Notes: generated from the letters alone by a model not told the origin. DNA of 64,000 nt from an uncultured Alphaproteobacteria bacterium (GCA_902533625.1 CACAMI010000005.1:27844-91843), one strand, 5' to 3'. Shown: positions 8,820 through 17,663, counted from the first letter of the stretch. Made by a program: numbers and translations.

Positions 8820-9629
8820 TTAATAAGCCGCCGCAGGCATTCTATCTAGCAAACTTCGGCCTCCATCAACGGTAAGAATAGTACCTGTAATAAATGATGA
8901 TTTTTCTGATGCTAGGAATAAAACAGCTTCTGCAGCCTCACTTGCCTCTCCTAGTCGGCCAAGTGGTGTAGCTGCAATTAAATCTTCTAAGACAAATTTA
9001 TTTTTTGCTAATTTTGCTCTAAGGCTAGATGACATAACGCTGCCAATTGCTACTGCATTAACTCGAATCTTAGACTCAGCAAGTGAGATTGCCATAGATT
9101 TTGTAAGTTGATCTAGAGCGGCCGAACTAACAGAATATGCTAATGTATCTGGTAAGGTTCTGTTTGAAGCAATAGATGATAGATTTACTATACTTCCAAT
9201 CGCAGTTCCAGAATCAGGTTGGCTGATATTTTGTGCAATCATTTTCTTTGCTACCTCTCGACTAAGCTTAAGGTTAACTCCAACGTTTTGACTCATTAAT
9301 TCCTCAAAAAACATATCATCAGAATCTAAAGGGTGTGAGATGGTTACCTGCCGACTTGCATTAACTAATATGTCAATATTTTTAAAAGTTTTTGCTGAAA
9401 GAGCTAAGAGGTTTTTTATTGTTAGATTTTGCCGAAGGTCCCCACAAAATATTTCAACGTGAGAACCGCCTTTTCTAATTAAATCTGCTTCTTTTTTAAG
9501 GTTACTTTCATCCATGTCAGCTAAAATTAAATTCGCACCCTCCTCAGAAAACTTCTGAGAAATAATTTGACCAACACCATTTGCAGCGCCTGTAATAATA
9601 GCTGTCTTTTTTTCTAATAATTTTTCCAT
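8820..9629 (-). CDS. SDR-family oxidoreductase with a substituted catalytic Lys
   Basis: A 269-residue classical short-chain dehydrogenase fold. The Rossmann motif TGAANGVGQ lies at residues 13–21, an acidic residue follows strand 2 (LADMDES), Ser is in IVNLSSIAS near 151, and the C-terminal TVDGG is family-typical. Two canonical elements differ: the NNAG motif reads VNASRQ (89–94), and YxxxK reads Y165-SVS-S169, so the catalytic Lys is Ser (codon TCG at 9123–9125). The fold is intact and the reading frame clean, so it is probably expressed, but standard SDR chemistry would be impaired. Function unknown; a non-catalytic or altered role is possible. Confidence 0.82.
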   Translation of the reverse strand: MEKLLEKKTAIITGAANGVGQIISQKFSEEGANLILADMDESNLKKEADLIRKGGSHVEIFCGDLRQNLTIKNLLALSAKTFKNIDILVNASRQVTISHPLDSDDMFFEELMSQNVGVNLKLSREVAKKMIAQNISQPDSGTAIGSIVNLSSIASNRTLPDTLAYSVSSAALDQLTKSMAISLAESKIRVNAVAIGSVMSSSLRAKLAKNKFVLEDLIAATPLGRLGEASEAAEAVLFLASEKSSFITGTILTVDGGRSLLDRMPAAAY

Positions 9630-9648
9630 TTTATATCTTTCCTAACGT

Positions 9649-10683
9649 TTAAGGATTAATAATTGGCATAGTAGCTCTAAAGACCTTGAAATATGGAGTT
9701 TCTTTCATTTTATCTACTTTTGAGAAATAATTTCTCAGATTCCTTTCATAGGGTAAATGTGTATTGGCTACCATAAAAAAGGTGCCTGTAAACTTTAAAA
9801 TCTTATAACCTGTTTTGATGACTTTCCTACCTTGCATTATATCATATTTAGCTTTGGAATGGAATGGAGGGTTGCAAATTACAAAATCAAATTTTTTTTC
9901 CTGATCAGGAAGATTGATTACATCTTCCCAGTAAAAACAGGCCCGTGGATCTTTAAGGTTTTGCTTTGAAGCCATTAAAGCTGCATAATTGGCTTCAAAT
10001 AAACAGACTTTTTTAATCTTACTATTTTTTTCTAATGCAATTATAGATAAGTAACCCCAACCTGAGCAAAGATCCGCTACCTGACCTTTAATATGGTTGC
10101 CTAAAAAATTTCCTAGAAGCTCAGAGCCACTGTCGATTTTTTTATAGGAAAACATCCCTGGACTAGTTAAAAAATTATTCTTATTTAAAGAAAGTTGTGA
10201 TGCATTATCCCACTCTTCCACAGAATGGGGAATTGTTTTTGGTTTTGGTGCTAAAACTAATTTACCATGTGCTTTTGAAATTAGCGTAAAGTTTAAAAAG
10301 CTAAGTTTGTTCACAATTGATTCTATCCCAATATTTTTTTGCCCGTCAAAAATTATATAGCCTTTTTCTTTAATAATTTTTAAAGATTTAGAGACTAACC
10401 CTAAGGCTTCCTTCTTATCATTGGGAATGGCTAGAATTATGAGATCATGTTTATCTTTACAATCGATTGTGCATTTAAAGCCCAAAGCTTCCGCTTCTAC
10501 CAAATGGGGTTTAAAATTGTTCTGGAAGGTAATAGAGCTCCTTTCTATTTGAAAAAAATCTGTTAGTATTAATAGGTCTGAGGGAGAATCTACTCCAATT
10601 GCTAATACCTTAACGTGCTGTATTTTGGATTTAAATAATAAGTTATTCTTTATAATATACTTAAGCCTAACCTTAAGAGACAT
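9649..10683 (-). CDS. Class I SAM-dependent methyltransferase, RsmC/RlmG-like
   Basis: The 344-residue protein has a degenerate N-terminal half followed by a methyltransferase-small domain, the layout of the RsmC/RlmG rRNA guanine-N2 methyltransferases. The SAM-binding motif is VADLCSGWGYLSI near residue 202, the acidic motif II is CLFEAN, and the catalytic motif is VICNPPFHS near 268. The NPPF motif indicates methylation of an exocyclic amine, most likely guanine in rRNA. It starts 3 bases after the clpS stop, so the two are likely co-transcribed. Which rRNA position is modified cannot be decided. Confidence 0.75.
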   Translation of the reverse strand: MSLKVRLKYIIKNNLLFKSKIQHVKVLAIGVDSPSDLLILTDFFQIERSSITFQNNFKPHLVEAEALGFKCTIDCKDKHDLIILAIPNDKKEALGLVSKSLKIIKEKGYIIFDGQKNIGIESIVNKLSFLNFTLISKAHGKLVLAPKPKTIPHSVEEWDNASQLSLNKNNFLTSPGMFSYKKIDSGSELLGNFLGNHIKGQVADLCSGWGYLSIIALEKNSKIKKVCLFEANYAALMASKQNLKDPRACFYWEDVINLPDQEKKFDFVICNPPFHSKAKYDIMQGRKVIKTGYKILKFTGTFFMVANTHLPYERNLRNYFSKVDKMKETPYFKVFRATMPIINP

Positions 10684-10686
10684 AAT

Positions 10687-11001
10687 TTATTCTTTTTCCA
10701 TTGTACATTGCAATGGGTGCTGATTTTTTCTTGAATAAGCCATTACTTGGTTAACTTTAGATTCTGCTACATCATGTGAAAACACTCCGATTACTGCCAA
10801 TCCCTTCTGGTGAACAGTAAGCATAATGTTTATTGCCAGATCATGGGTTATGCCAAAAAATTTCTCCAGTATGTGAACAACAAATTCCATTGGGGTAAAA
10901 TCATCATTAAGTAAAATCACCTTGTACATTGGTGGCTTGGCAGTTTTTGGTTTTGATAATGTAACAGTTTCGTTATCAGTGTTTAATTTAGTATCTGTCA
11001 T
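10687..11001 (-). CDS. clpS: ATP-dependent Clp protease adaptor ClpS
   Basis: A 104-residue adaptor that delivers N-degron substrates to ClpAP. The core is unmistakable: [20 protein letters not shown], then a helix with KFFGI and the stretch [15 protein letters not shown]. The NDD residues line the N-end-rule pocket in characterised ClpS. The N-terminus is a short flexible region. It is the first gene of a two-gene unit with the RsmC-like methyltransferase. ClpA itself is not in the window. Confidence 0.96.
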   Translation of the reverse strand: MTDTKLNTDNETVTLSKPKTAKPPMYKVILLNDDFTPMEFVVHILEKFFGITHDLAINIMLTVHQKGLAVIGVFSHDVAESKVNQVMAYSRKNQHPLQCTMEKE

Positions 11002-11119
11002 GTCTGTAGATTAGAGTCCTGATTGCTTTCAAAGATTTATATAGTATAAATTTAGGGCATAACAAATCTTTTTGTGTAAGATGTTACAGTTTTAGTTTGA
11101 AAAAGGCTATTTTGGTTAT

Positions 11120-12436
11120 ATGGTTTTTAAAAGAATACATTTTATTATTGCAGCACTGTTATTCTTCTTTACTTTTATTTCATCAAATTACTTAAGAGCT
11201 AGCGATCTTTCGATGGTGGTTATAGATGCAAAGAATGGCCAGGAAGTGTTCTCTAAAAATAGTGTAAAGAGAAGACCTCCAGCATCTTTAACTAAAATGA
11301 TGACTCTATATTTAACTTTCTATGCTGTAGAGAATACAGGGAAGCTGAAATTGGACCAAAGGGTACGTATATCAAAAAAGGCAAGTGGAGAACCTCCTTC
11401 ACGTCTTGGTTTAAAGGCGGGAAACACGGAAACGATAAGAAATCTTATCCGCAGTGCTGCATTAAAGTCAGCTAATGACTCTGCTACAGCGTTAGCTGAG
11501 GCAATATCGGGCTCTGAGCTAAAATTTGCAGAATACATGACTCGGAGTGCCAAATTGATGGGAATGGAAAATACTAGATTTAAGAATGCTCACGGTCTTA
11601 CTGAGAAGGGGCATTATTCAACGGCTTCAGACATGGCAATATTAGCACGTAGACTTTACACTGATTTCCCAGATTATTATCACCTATTTGGCAAGAATTT
11701 TACCTACGTTAGAGGTTTGAAAATAAAAAATACTAATTGGAAGCTTCTCAAAAGTTATCGAGGGGCTGATGGAATAAAAACAGGATATACAAACGCAGCC
11801 GGTTTTAATCTAGCTGCATCAGCTGAAAGAGGCTCTGAGAGGGTCATTGGCGTTATTCTTGGGGCAGAAGGTTCAGGTGAAAGAACTAAAAGAATGATTG
11901 AAATGCTGAATATAGGATTTTCGAATCTGGAAAATTATCCTTATAAAGATCCGCTTTCACCAATTAACTTAAACAATCTCTTAAATTCAGGTTCGCAAGG
12001 TGTTTTAGTGGCGGCACATATTCCTCCTCCTAGACCTAACTTGAATTTTTCAATAGATTCTGTGGGTTTTTTAGGGATATCCAACGTTTCTAAGATTGAT
12101 CGCCCACAAATTTTTTTAATTCCAAAATCTTTTTCACCGGATACCGAAATAACTAATAAAATAGAAAGTTCTTTTAAAGTATACAGCCAAAAAAGAGATC
12201 ATTTTATACAGGTGGGTTTTTATTATACCAAATCTAATGCAAAGGGAGATATAACAAAGGTAATACTAAGCAGTATAGATACCTTAAAAGAAGCACAAAC
12301 GAATATCGTTCCCGTTATAAGACAAAAAGAGAAAGGGTACTCTTTAGAATTTGATGGGTTAACTTCTGCTCAGGCGCTGAAGTCGTGTGCGAGAATAAGA
12401 GTTAATAAGATTAATTGTATCGTTTCGTTTAGATAA
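11120..12436 (+). CDS. D-alanyl-D-alanine carboxypeptidase (DacA-type PBP) with C-terminal SPOR-like domain
   Basis: A 438-residue exported penicillin-binding protein that trims peptidoglycan stem peptides. An N-terminal hydrophobic segment (IIAALLFFFTFISSNYL) acts as signal peptide. The catalytic triad motifs are present: SLTK (SxxK) near residue 56, SAND (SxN) near 116 and KTGYTN (KTG) near 220. After a linker, the last about 80 residues (HFIQVGFYYTKSNAK and onwards, including two Cys) resemble a SPOR peptidoglycan-binding domain, a combination common in alphaproteobacterial carboxypeptidases. It is convergent with mipZ with only a few bases between. Confidence 0.9.
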   Translation: MVFKRIHFIIAALLFFFTFISSNYLRASDLSMVVIDAKNGQEVFSKNSVKRRPPASLTKMMTLYLTFYAVENTGKLKLDQRVRISKKASGEPPSRLGLKAGNTETIRNLIRSAALKSANDSATALAEAISGSELKFAEYMTRSAKLMGMENTRFKNAHGLTEKGHYSTASDMAILARRLYTDFPDYYHLFGKNFTYVRGLKIKNTNWKLLKSYRGADGIKTGYTNAAGFNLAASAERGSERVIGVILGAEGSGERTKRMIEMLNIGFSNLENYPYKDPLSPINLNNLLNSGSQGVLVAAHIPPPRPNLNFSIDSVGFLGISNVSKIDRPQIFLIPKSFSPDTEITNKIESSFKVYSQKRDHFIQVGFYYTKSNAKGDITKVILSSIDTLKEAQTNIVPVIRQKEKGYSLEFDGLTSAQALKSCARIRVNKINCIVSFR

Positions 12437-12443
12437 TATTTAG

Positions 12444-13253
12444 TTATATAGAGTTCGCACATTCACTAAGGCCAAGGAATGAAAGCAGTTCTCTAAGTTC
12501 CTGCCTCGCAGCAATGTTGCTTAAAGTTAATTCCCAAGCTTCTGAGTCAGTCAGGTCCATTAGTGTAAGTCCAGAGAGAAATAATTCCTTAAAAACGACC
12601 CTATCTGAAAACCCAGATGCAAGCCTAAACCCTATGCGTTTTGAAAGATCATCTAGCGCTGTATTTACTCTGCGCTTATTTCTACTATAGACTTGGGACA
12701 TTCTATTTCTAATTACCACCCAGTCAATTGGCGCTTTTTCACTTCTTGCACGAACTTGACGAGCAGACCAAACCATTTCTGAATATATTGAAGGACCTAG
12801 AACTTTACCTGTTTTAGGGTCAATCTTGGCTAATAAATCAAAGTCTATAAGGCTGTCATTCATAGGAGTGATAAGTAAATCCGCAACTGCATGTGCCATT
12901 TGAGAATAGTTAGTATGGCTCCCAGGGCAGTCGATAACTAAGTAATCAAACACTTGATCTATATCAAATAGTTTTTCACTAAAATCTTTTTCTTCTTTTT
13001 TCAAAGATTCAAGCTTACTATCTTTTTGGGATTCCTTGAGGAAAATCTTTTCACCTGTAGGAAGTTTTATTTTGTGACGTTTGCAATAAGTATCTCTATT
13101 TTCTAGATACCTATATAGTGTCTTCTGTCTAAGATCCAAATCAATTACGGCGACTTTTTTTTTCGTTTTTGCTAGAGCCACAATTAGGTGCATTGCGGTG
13201 GTAGATTTTCCAGAACCACCCTTCTCATTTCCTAAAACAATTATCTTTGCCAT
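12444..13253 (-). CDS. mipZ: Division-plane positioning ATPase MipZ
   Basis: A 269-residue ParA-superfamily ATPase. The deviant Walker A motif GNEKGGSGKSTTAMHL is at the N-terminus, followed by AVIDLDLRQKTLYRYLENR, which is characteristic of MipZ rather than ParA or Soj, and VIDCPGS (Walker B region) near 107. MipZ forms a bipolar gradient from ParB and inhibits FtsZ away from midcell in Caulobacter-type bacteria. It is transcribed alone, upstream of and convergent with the carboxypeptidase gene. ParB is not in this window. Confidence 0.93.
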   Translation of the reverse strand: MAKIIVLGNEKGGSGKSTTAMHLIVALAKTKKKVAVIDLDLRQKTLYRYLENRDTYCKRHKIKLPTGEKIFLKESQKDSKLESLKKEEKDFSEKLFDIDQVFDYLVIDCPGSHTNYSQMAHAVADLLITPMNDSLIDFDLLAKIDPKTGKVLGPSIYSEMVWSARQVRARSEKAPIDWVVIRNRMSQVYSRNKRRVNTALDDLSKRIGFRLASGFSDRVVFKELFLSGLTLMDLTDSEAWELTLSNIAARQELRELLSFLGLSECANSI

Positions 13254-13300
13254 AAAAACACTAGAGAAAAAAATATTAAATGATAGGAGTTATATTTAAT

Positions 13301-13522
13301 TTAAAAGCCTAAGCCCTCATATTTTTTCTTAAACTTGGAGACCCTGCCTCCAGTGTCAAGAAGTTTTTGCCCACCTCCGGTCCAAGCAGGATGTGAAGAT
13401 GGGTCTATCTCAAGATTTAAAATAGATCCTTCATTTTGATAAGTAGACCTCGTTTCGTAAGTTGAGCCGTCAGTTAACTTAACAGTAATTAAATGATAAT
13501 CTGGATGAATTTCTTTTTTCAT
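13301..13522 (-). CDS. rpmE: 50S ribosomal protein L31, Cys-free type
   Basis: A 73-residue ribosomal protein with [20 protein letters not shown] at the N-terminus and the [18 protein letters not shown] stretch. No cysteine is present, so this is the zinc-independent (C-minus) form. It lies just downstream of rplS, in the same orientation and with about 30 bases between, and closes the ribosomal block. Confidence 0.96.
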   Translation of the reverse strand: MKKEIHPDYHLITVKLTDGSTYETRSTYQNEGSILNLEIDPSSHPAWTGGGQKLLDTGGRVSKFKKKYEGLGF

Positions 13523-13552
13523 TATGCCTCACTATATAAATAGCTGGTTATT

Positions 13553-13927
13553 TTATACTACTTTTTGTTTATAATTTACTTTTTCCGCAATTCTGGCTGA
13601 CTTGCCTCTTCTTGAACGTAGGTAGTAAAGCTTTGATCTTCTTACCTTGCCACGCCTAACAACGGTAATATTATCAATATTTGGTGAATGCAATGGAAAT
13701 ACTCTTTCTACACCTTCACCAAAAGATATTTTTCTTACAGTGAAAGAAGCTGAAATTCCTGATCCGCCTTGTCGACTAATGACAACGCCTTCATAATTTT
13801 GAACTCTGCTTCTACTGCCCTCTGTGACTTTGTATCCAACCTTAACGGTATCACCAGACGAGAAATCTGGAATCGATTTACCTAGTGACTTTATTTGTTC
13901 TAATTCTAATTCTTCAATAATATTCAT
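13553..13927 (-). CDS. rplS: 50S ribosomal protein L19
   Basis: A 124-residue protein with the L19 signatures [38 protein letters not shown] and the basic [19 protein letters not shown]. It sits at the 30S–50S interface. It follows trmD by about 30 bases in the conserved rpsP–rimM–trmD–rplS order. Confidence 0.97.
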   Translation of the reverse strand: MNIIEELELEQIKSLGKSIPDFSSGDTVKVGYKVTEGSRSRVQNYEGVVISRQGGSGISASFTVRKISFGEGVERVFPLHSPNIDNITVVRRGKVRRSKLYYLRSRRGKSARIAEKVNYKQKVV

Positions 13928-13957
13928 TTCTCATACCTCAAAAGACTAATCAAAGGG

Positions 13958-14770
13958 TCATTCATTACCTTTGTGGGCACCTATATCACTATTTAAAAAC
14001 TTTTTCCAGAGATCACTTCGTCTTTCTTTAGTAATTATTTTTGATTGATCAAAACGCCAAGATTTAATTGCTTGGTGGTCTCCTGAAAAAAGTATATCCG
14101 GGACCTTAAAGCCTTTCCAAATATTAGGTTTAGTATATTGAGGATATTCAAGTAAATGCCTGGAAAAAGATTCATCATTTGTTGATTTTGTATTTCCTAA
14201 CGTGCCCGGTAATAATCTAACAGTACTGTCAATTAATGCTTGAGCTGCAATTTCTGCACCAGATAAAATAAAATCACCTACAGAAATCTCTATTGGGTTG
14301 TAATACGTAATAACCCTTTCATCTATTCCACCAAACCTTCCACATAAAATGGTGACCCCATCGGTTTTGGAAAAGCGTTCAACAAGTTCTTGACTCAACC
14401 TATTTCCTTTCGGTGTCAAATAAATGAGTGGGTGATTTTTTGATTCATTTTCTCTTACTGAATTTAAAGTATTGTCTATTACATCAGACCTAAGGATCAT
14501 CCCAGGCCCACCACCTATTGGACGCTCATCAACATTTTTATGCTTTCCAACAGCAAATTTTTTTATATCTGTAATTTCTAGTGACCAGATACCTCGCTTT
14601 AGAGCGTTTCCAATAACTCCAAAATTTAATGATCCGGGAAACATTTCAGGATATAGGGTAAGAACATTGGCTTTCCAATTTCTATAAGTATTGGTAGGCA
14701 AGTCTGTTTTTATATTTAGGTCATTTTTTTTCATTTGAACAAAACTTAAGTTTTCAGCTTTACGAATCAA
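13958..14770 (-). CDS. trmD: tRNA (guanine37-N1)-methyltransferase TrmD
   Basis: TrmD makes m1G37 in tRNAs reading CNN codons. The SPOUT trefoil-knot motifs are present: NVLTLYPEMFPG, DERPIGGGPGMILRSDV, LCGRFGGIDERVI and VGDFILSGAE. The annotated TTG start at 14770 overlaps the rimM stop and gives a 270-residue protein with about 28 residues before the usual TrmD start (WKANVLTLYPEMF). An in-frame ATG at 14734 is an alternative; neither has a clear Shine-Dalgarno. Part of the ribosome-maturation operon. Confidence 0.95.
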   Translation of the reverse strand: MIRKAENLSFVQMKKNDLNIKTDLPTNTYRNWKANVLTLYPEMFPGSLNFGVIGNALKRGIWSLEITDIKKFAVGKHKNVDERPIGGGPGMILRSDVIDNTLNSVRENESKNHPLIYLTPKGNRLSQELVERFSKTDGVTILCGRFGGIDERVITYYNPIEISVGDFILSGAEIAAQALIDSTVRLLPGTLGNTKSTNDESFSRHLLEYPQYTKPNIWKGFKVPDILFSGDHQAIKSWRFDQSKIITKERRSDLWKKFLNSDIGAHKGNE

Positions 14771-15254
14771 TTATATCTGCGTGAATTATTAATTTTTTCT
14801 TTTTTATTTCTATTCTTTTTACAAAATTCCTATTAAGAGGAACCATTATTTTCTTTTTCTTTTTTACCACTAAGAATTCAATTATATCTCCTGCACCGTA
14901 GTTTTGTACAGAAATTATGGGGCCAACTATTTGGAGATCTTGGGTGAATATTTCGCATTGTAATAAGTCAGAATGATAAAATTCATCTTCCTCTAATTGT
15001 GGTAAAGACTGCCGCCTTATCAGCAGTTTTTTTCCTATCAGGTTTTTGGTGATTTCCTTATTTGTAATGCCACTTACTGATGCGGTCAAAGAAGTCTTAT
15101 GACTATTAAGAAATTTTAATTCGGCTGGTTCTAGTATTCCTTCAATATAAATTGGGTGATAAATTTTTATAGATTCAGCAGGTTCACAGAATGATTTAAT
15201 TTTGATCAAACCTCTTGTGCCAAATGATCCGCTAATCGTTCCTACAGTAATCAA
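14760..15254 (-). CDS. rimM: Ribosome maturation factor RimM
   Basis: A 164-residue 16S rRNA processing factor that binds S19 during 30S head assembly. The N-terminal beta-barrel begins ITVGTISGSFGTRGLIKIKS, matching the family G-x-I-x-x-xG-xxGxxxVxS pattern. A PRC-barrel-like C-terminal half includes EFYHSDLLQCEIF and ILPV-type strands ending MVPLNRNFVKRIEI. It overlaps the start of trmD by 11 bases. Confidence 0.94.
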   Translation of the reverse strand: MITVGTISGSFGTRGLIKIKSFCEPAESIKIYHPIYIEGILEPAELKFLNSHKTSLTASVSGITNKEITKNLIGKKLLIRRQSLPQLEEDEFYHSDLLQCEIFTQDLQIVGPIISVQNYGAGDIIEFLVVKKKKKIMVPLNRNFVKRIEIKKKKLIIHADIIDS

Positions 15255-15339
15255 ATTTATAACCCAATTGATTATATTTTAAGACCTAAAAAACTTTAAA
15301 ATTCAATGGAATATATTTAGGTGATTAAAATCTAAAGAA

Positions 15340-15711
15340 CTAACTTTTTTGTTCCACTTCTACTTCTGCTGGGGCGGCTTCTGCTGGGGCGGCTTCTGCT
15401 GGGGCGGCTTCTGTTACCTTTTTTGGTTTAGCTTTTTCAGGATTATTACGAACTTTCTTAGGCAAGATTTCCAGAGTTTCTAACATCCGTGAGATCCTGT
15501 CTGACACTTGTGCTCCTTTAGAGAGCCAATACTTCACCCTATCCAAATCAATTTTTACTCTATTAGGATCTTCTTTAGGTAATAACGGATTATATGTTCC
15601 CATCTTTTCTAAGAATCTCCCGTCTCTGGGCATTCTACTATCCGCAGCAACTATTTTGTAGAATGGACGCTTTTTTGATCCTCCTCGAGCAAGTCTTATT
15701 TTTACACTCAT
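15340..15711 (-). CDS. rpsP: 30S ribosomal protein S16 with Ala/Pro/Glu repeat tail
   Basis: The first 80 or so residues are standard S16 ([50 protein letters not shown]). S16 stabilises the 30S body. Unlike most S16 proteins it has a tail of about 40 residues, first Lys-rich and then repeating AAPAE (three perfect units) and ending VEVEQKS. The repeats come from a 15-base tandem repeat of much higher GC than the surroundings. First gene of the rpsP–rimM–trmD–rplS–rpmE series. Confidence 0.96.
   Translation of the reverse strand: MSVKIRLARGGSKKRPFYKIVAADSRMPRDGRFLEKMGTYNPLLPKEDPNRVKIDLDRVKYWLSKGAQVSDRISRMLETLEILPKKVRNNPEKAKPKKVTEAAPAEAAPAEAAPAEVEVEQKS
15364..15408. repeat. Three perfect 15-bp tandem repeats inside rpsP
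   Basis: The plus-strand unit is ttctgctggggcggc, repeated three times without mismatch at 15364–15378, 15379–15393 and 15394–15408. On the coding strand each unit encodes Ala-Ala-Pro-Ala-Glu. The 15-base period preserves frame, so unit number can change without breaking rpsP. Confidence 0.95.
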
Positions 15712-15743
15712 TTATTTCTCCTAACTTTTATTTTTTAATTTTA

Positions 15744-16043
15744 TTATTTAAATTTTTTGTGGCATCTTATCACTTCTGAAATTATAAATTTTAAGAATTT
15801 CTTGGCAAAAATAGGATCAAGGCCCGCTTCCAGTGATAATTTTTTCAACCTTTCTAATTGTCTATTTTCTCTTGTAGGATCAGATGGAGGCAGGTTGACG
15901 GTTGCCTTCAATTTCCCAACTTTTTCTGTGATTTTAAATCTTTCCGCTAATGAAAATACAAGAATGGCGTCAAGCCGATCTATTGAATCTCTGTAATTTT
16001 CAAGAGATTCTAATTTGTGCTTTTCTTGATCAACTGAAGTCAT
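15744..16043 (-). CDS. Chorismate mutase (AroQ class)
   Basis: A 99-residue, all-helical monofunctional chorismate mutase converting chorismate to prephenate. Family features are ENYRDSIDRLDAILVFSLAERF (Arg and Asp of helix 1), KVGKLKA, and the PTRENRQLERL segment of helix 2–3. It starts within the ffh stop codon (ATGA overlap), so its translation is coupled to ffh. The ffh–chorismate mutase–rpsP order is a common alphaproteobacterial arrangement. No signal peptide, so it is cytosolic. Confidence 0.9.
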   Translation of the reverse strand: MTSVDQEKHKLESLENYRDSIDRLDAILVFSLAERFKITEKVGKLKATVNLPPSDPTRENRQLERLKKLSLEAGLDPIFAKKFLKFIISEVIRCHKKFK

Positions 16044-17539
16044 TTATTCTTCCTCCCTAATCCGGCCAAGTCAAAAGGCAACTTTCCCTTTGGCAACGAA
16101 TCTAAATCTTTGCTGAGAAGGCCTTCCAAGTTACCACCGGACAACTTGCCGATATCGCTGATATCTTTTGCGGATGGTAAACTATTCCCCGTTTTTCCAG
16201 AGATCATTTGCATTATCTGTGAAATCATCCCTTTTCCCCCACTTTTCCCGAGCTTTTTCATGGTATCTGACATCTGTCGCTGCATTTTTACCAACTTGTT
16301 TAATTCAGATACGTCCAGCCCTGAACCAGAAGCTATTCGCTTTTTTCTGCTTGCTTGCAAGATTTGAGGATTTGCTCTTTCTCTTCTGGTCATGGAGTTC
16401 ACTAAAGCCACTTGGCGTGCTATCATTTTATCATCGAAGCCAGCAGAGCTTATCTGTTTAGACATTTTATTCATTCCTGGCATCATTCCCATTATACTAT
16501 TCATGCCTCCCATTTTCTTCATTTGCTCAAGTTGGCTTTTTAGATCGTTCATATTGAATTGGCCTTTTTGTAGCCTTTTCATCATCCTTTCAGCTTTCTC
16601 AGCTTCAAAAGTTTCTTGAGCCTTTTCTACTAGGGAAACAATATCCCCCATACCTAGTATTCGTCCGGCAATTCGATCAGGAACGAATTGTTCTAAGGCA
16701 TCTACTTTTTCTCCTACACCTATGAACTTTATAGGTTTTCCAGTAACTGCTCTCATTGAAAGAGCAGCTCCACCTCTTCCGTCTCCGTCCATTCTGGTTA
16801 GAATGACACCTGAAATATTTAATCTAGAATCAAACTCTTCCGCTACATTGACTGCATCCTGGCCAGTTAAACCATCAACCACCAATAAGATCTCATGAGG
16901 ATTCGATACTTCTTTTACAGTCTGGATTTCTCCCATTAGCTCGTTATCAACATGGAGCCTGCCAGCGGTATCAAGCAAATATACGTCATAGCCTCCTAGA
17001 CTTGCTTGTTGCTTAGCTCTCTTTGCTATTTCCATAGCTGTTTCATTGCTCTTTATCGGCAGTGTATCAATTTTAGATTGTTGACCAAGTATAGCCAATT
17101 GCTCCATAGCTGCTGGTCGCCTATTATCTAAACTTGCCATTAGAACCTTTTTTTTCTCAGCTGCGAGTTTTTTGGCTAATTTTGCAGTGGTTGTTGTCTT
17201 TCCTGATCCTTGCAGGCCAACCATTAAAATAGGGGCTGGTGGGCTATCGATCTTTAGATCCGAATTATCATCTGAATCTTCAAGTATTTTTTTCAGCTCG
17301 TCATGGACGATTTTTATAACCTGCTGACCAGGCGTAACAGACCTTGTTACCGCTTGCCCTGTTGCCTTTTTGCCGACTGTCTTGATGAAGGATCTGACAA
17401 CAGAAAGTGATACGTCTGCTTCTATTAAAGCAACCCTAATTTCTTTTAAAGCACGTTCTACGTCTTTCTCCGAGAGCGATCCCTGACGCGTTAGTTTATT
17501 GAATACCCCTGAAAAACGTTCGGACAGTGATTCAAACAT
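16040..17539 (-). CDS. ffh: Signal recognition particle protein Ffh
   Basis: The SRP GTPase that targets membrane proteins to FtsY and SecYEG. The 499-residue protein begins MFESLSERFSGVFNKLTRQG. The G domain carries MVGLQGSGKTTTTAKLAKKL, DNRRPAAMEQL, LLDTAGRLHVDNELM and TRMDGDGRGGAALS, and the C-terminal M domain is Met-rich. The frame is open for another 35 codons upstream, but ATG at 17539 is chosen because AAGGAAA lies 5 bases before it and the family starts there. The upstream extension would run through a GC-rich structured element. Confidence 0.97.
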   Translation of the reverse strand: MFESLSERFSGVFNKLTRQGSLSEKDVERALKEIRVALIEADVSLSVVRSFIKTVGKKATGQAVTRSVTPGQQVIKIVHDELKKILEDSDDNSDLKIDSPPAPILMVGLQGSGKTTTTAKLAKKLAAEKKKVLMASLDNRRPAAMEQLAILGQQSKIDTLPIKSNETAMEIAKRAKQQASLGGYDVYLLDTAGRLHVDNELMGEIQTVKEVSNPHEILLVVDGLTGQDAVNVAEEFDSRLNISGVILTRMDGDGRGGAALSMRAVTGKPIKFIGVGEKVDALEQFVPDRIAGRILGMGDIVSLVEKAQETFEAEKAERMMKRLQKGQFNMNDLKSQLEQMKKMGGMNSIMGMMPGMNKMSKQISSAGFDDKMIARQVALVNSMTRRERANPQILQASRKKRIASGSGLDVSELNKLVKMQRQMSDTMKKLGKSGGKGMISQIMQMISGKTGNSLPSAKDISDIGKLSGGNLEGLLSKDLDSLPKGKLPFDLAGLGRKNK

Positions 17540-17569
17540 GACAATTTCCTTAGTTACATTCCTATATAC

Positions 17570-17663
17570 CAAACCCAGAACACACCCGCGGGCGTATAAC
17601 GCTGACGGGTGGAGATCCAAAAGCTGGACCCGGAAGAATCTCAACTTCCAGAATATGGGTTTG
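17570..17663. ncRNA. Unidentified structured, GC-rich intergenic element (candidate RNA)
   Basis: Between the divergent ffh and trhO genes lies a block whose ends pair: caaaccca (17570–17577) with tgggtttg (17656–17663). Inside, cacccg (17583–17588) pairs with cgggtg (17606–17611) around a smaller GCG/CGC hairpin, and gagat (17612–17616) pairs with atctc (17638–17642). This makes a closed multibranch shape of 94 bases. In 17581–17640, 36 of 60 bases are G or C, in a strongly AT-rich genome. It does not show the conserved SRP RNA core or tRNA features. It could be a small RNA or a leader of either gene; strand undetermined. Confidence 0.4.

Noticed and set aside
16110..16619. Several plus-strand ORFs of 75–97 residues
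   Set aside because: They are antisense to the Met-rich M domain of Ffh and have no recognisable features.
17540..17644. N-terminal extension of Ffh by 35 codons
   Set aside because: The frame is open, but ATG 17539 has a good Shine-Dalgarno and matches the family start; the extension runs through the structured GC-rich element.
17570..17663. SRP (4.5S) RNA or tRNA next to ffh
   Set aside because: The conserved SRP core (GGUCAGG, GGAAG loop, AGCAGCC) is not present on either strand, and no T-loop or anticodon arm can be drawn.
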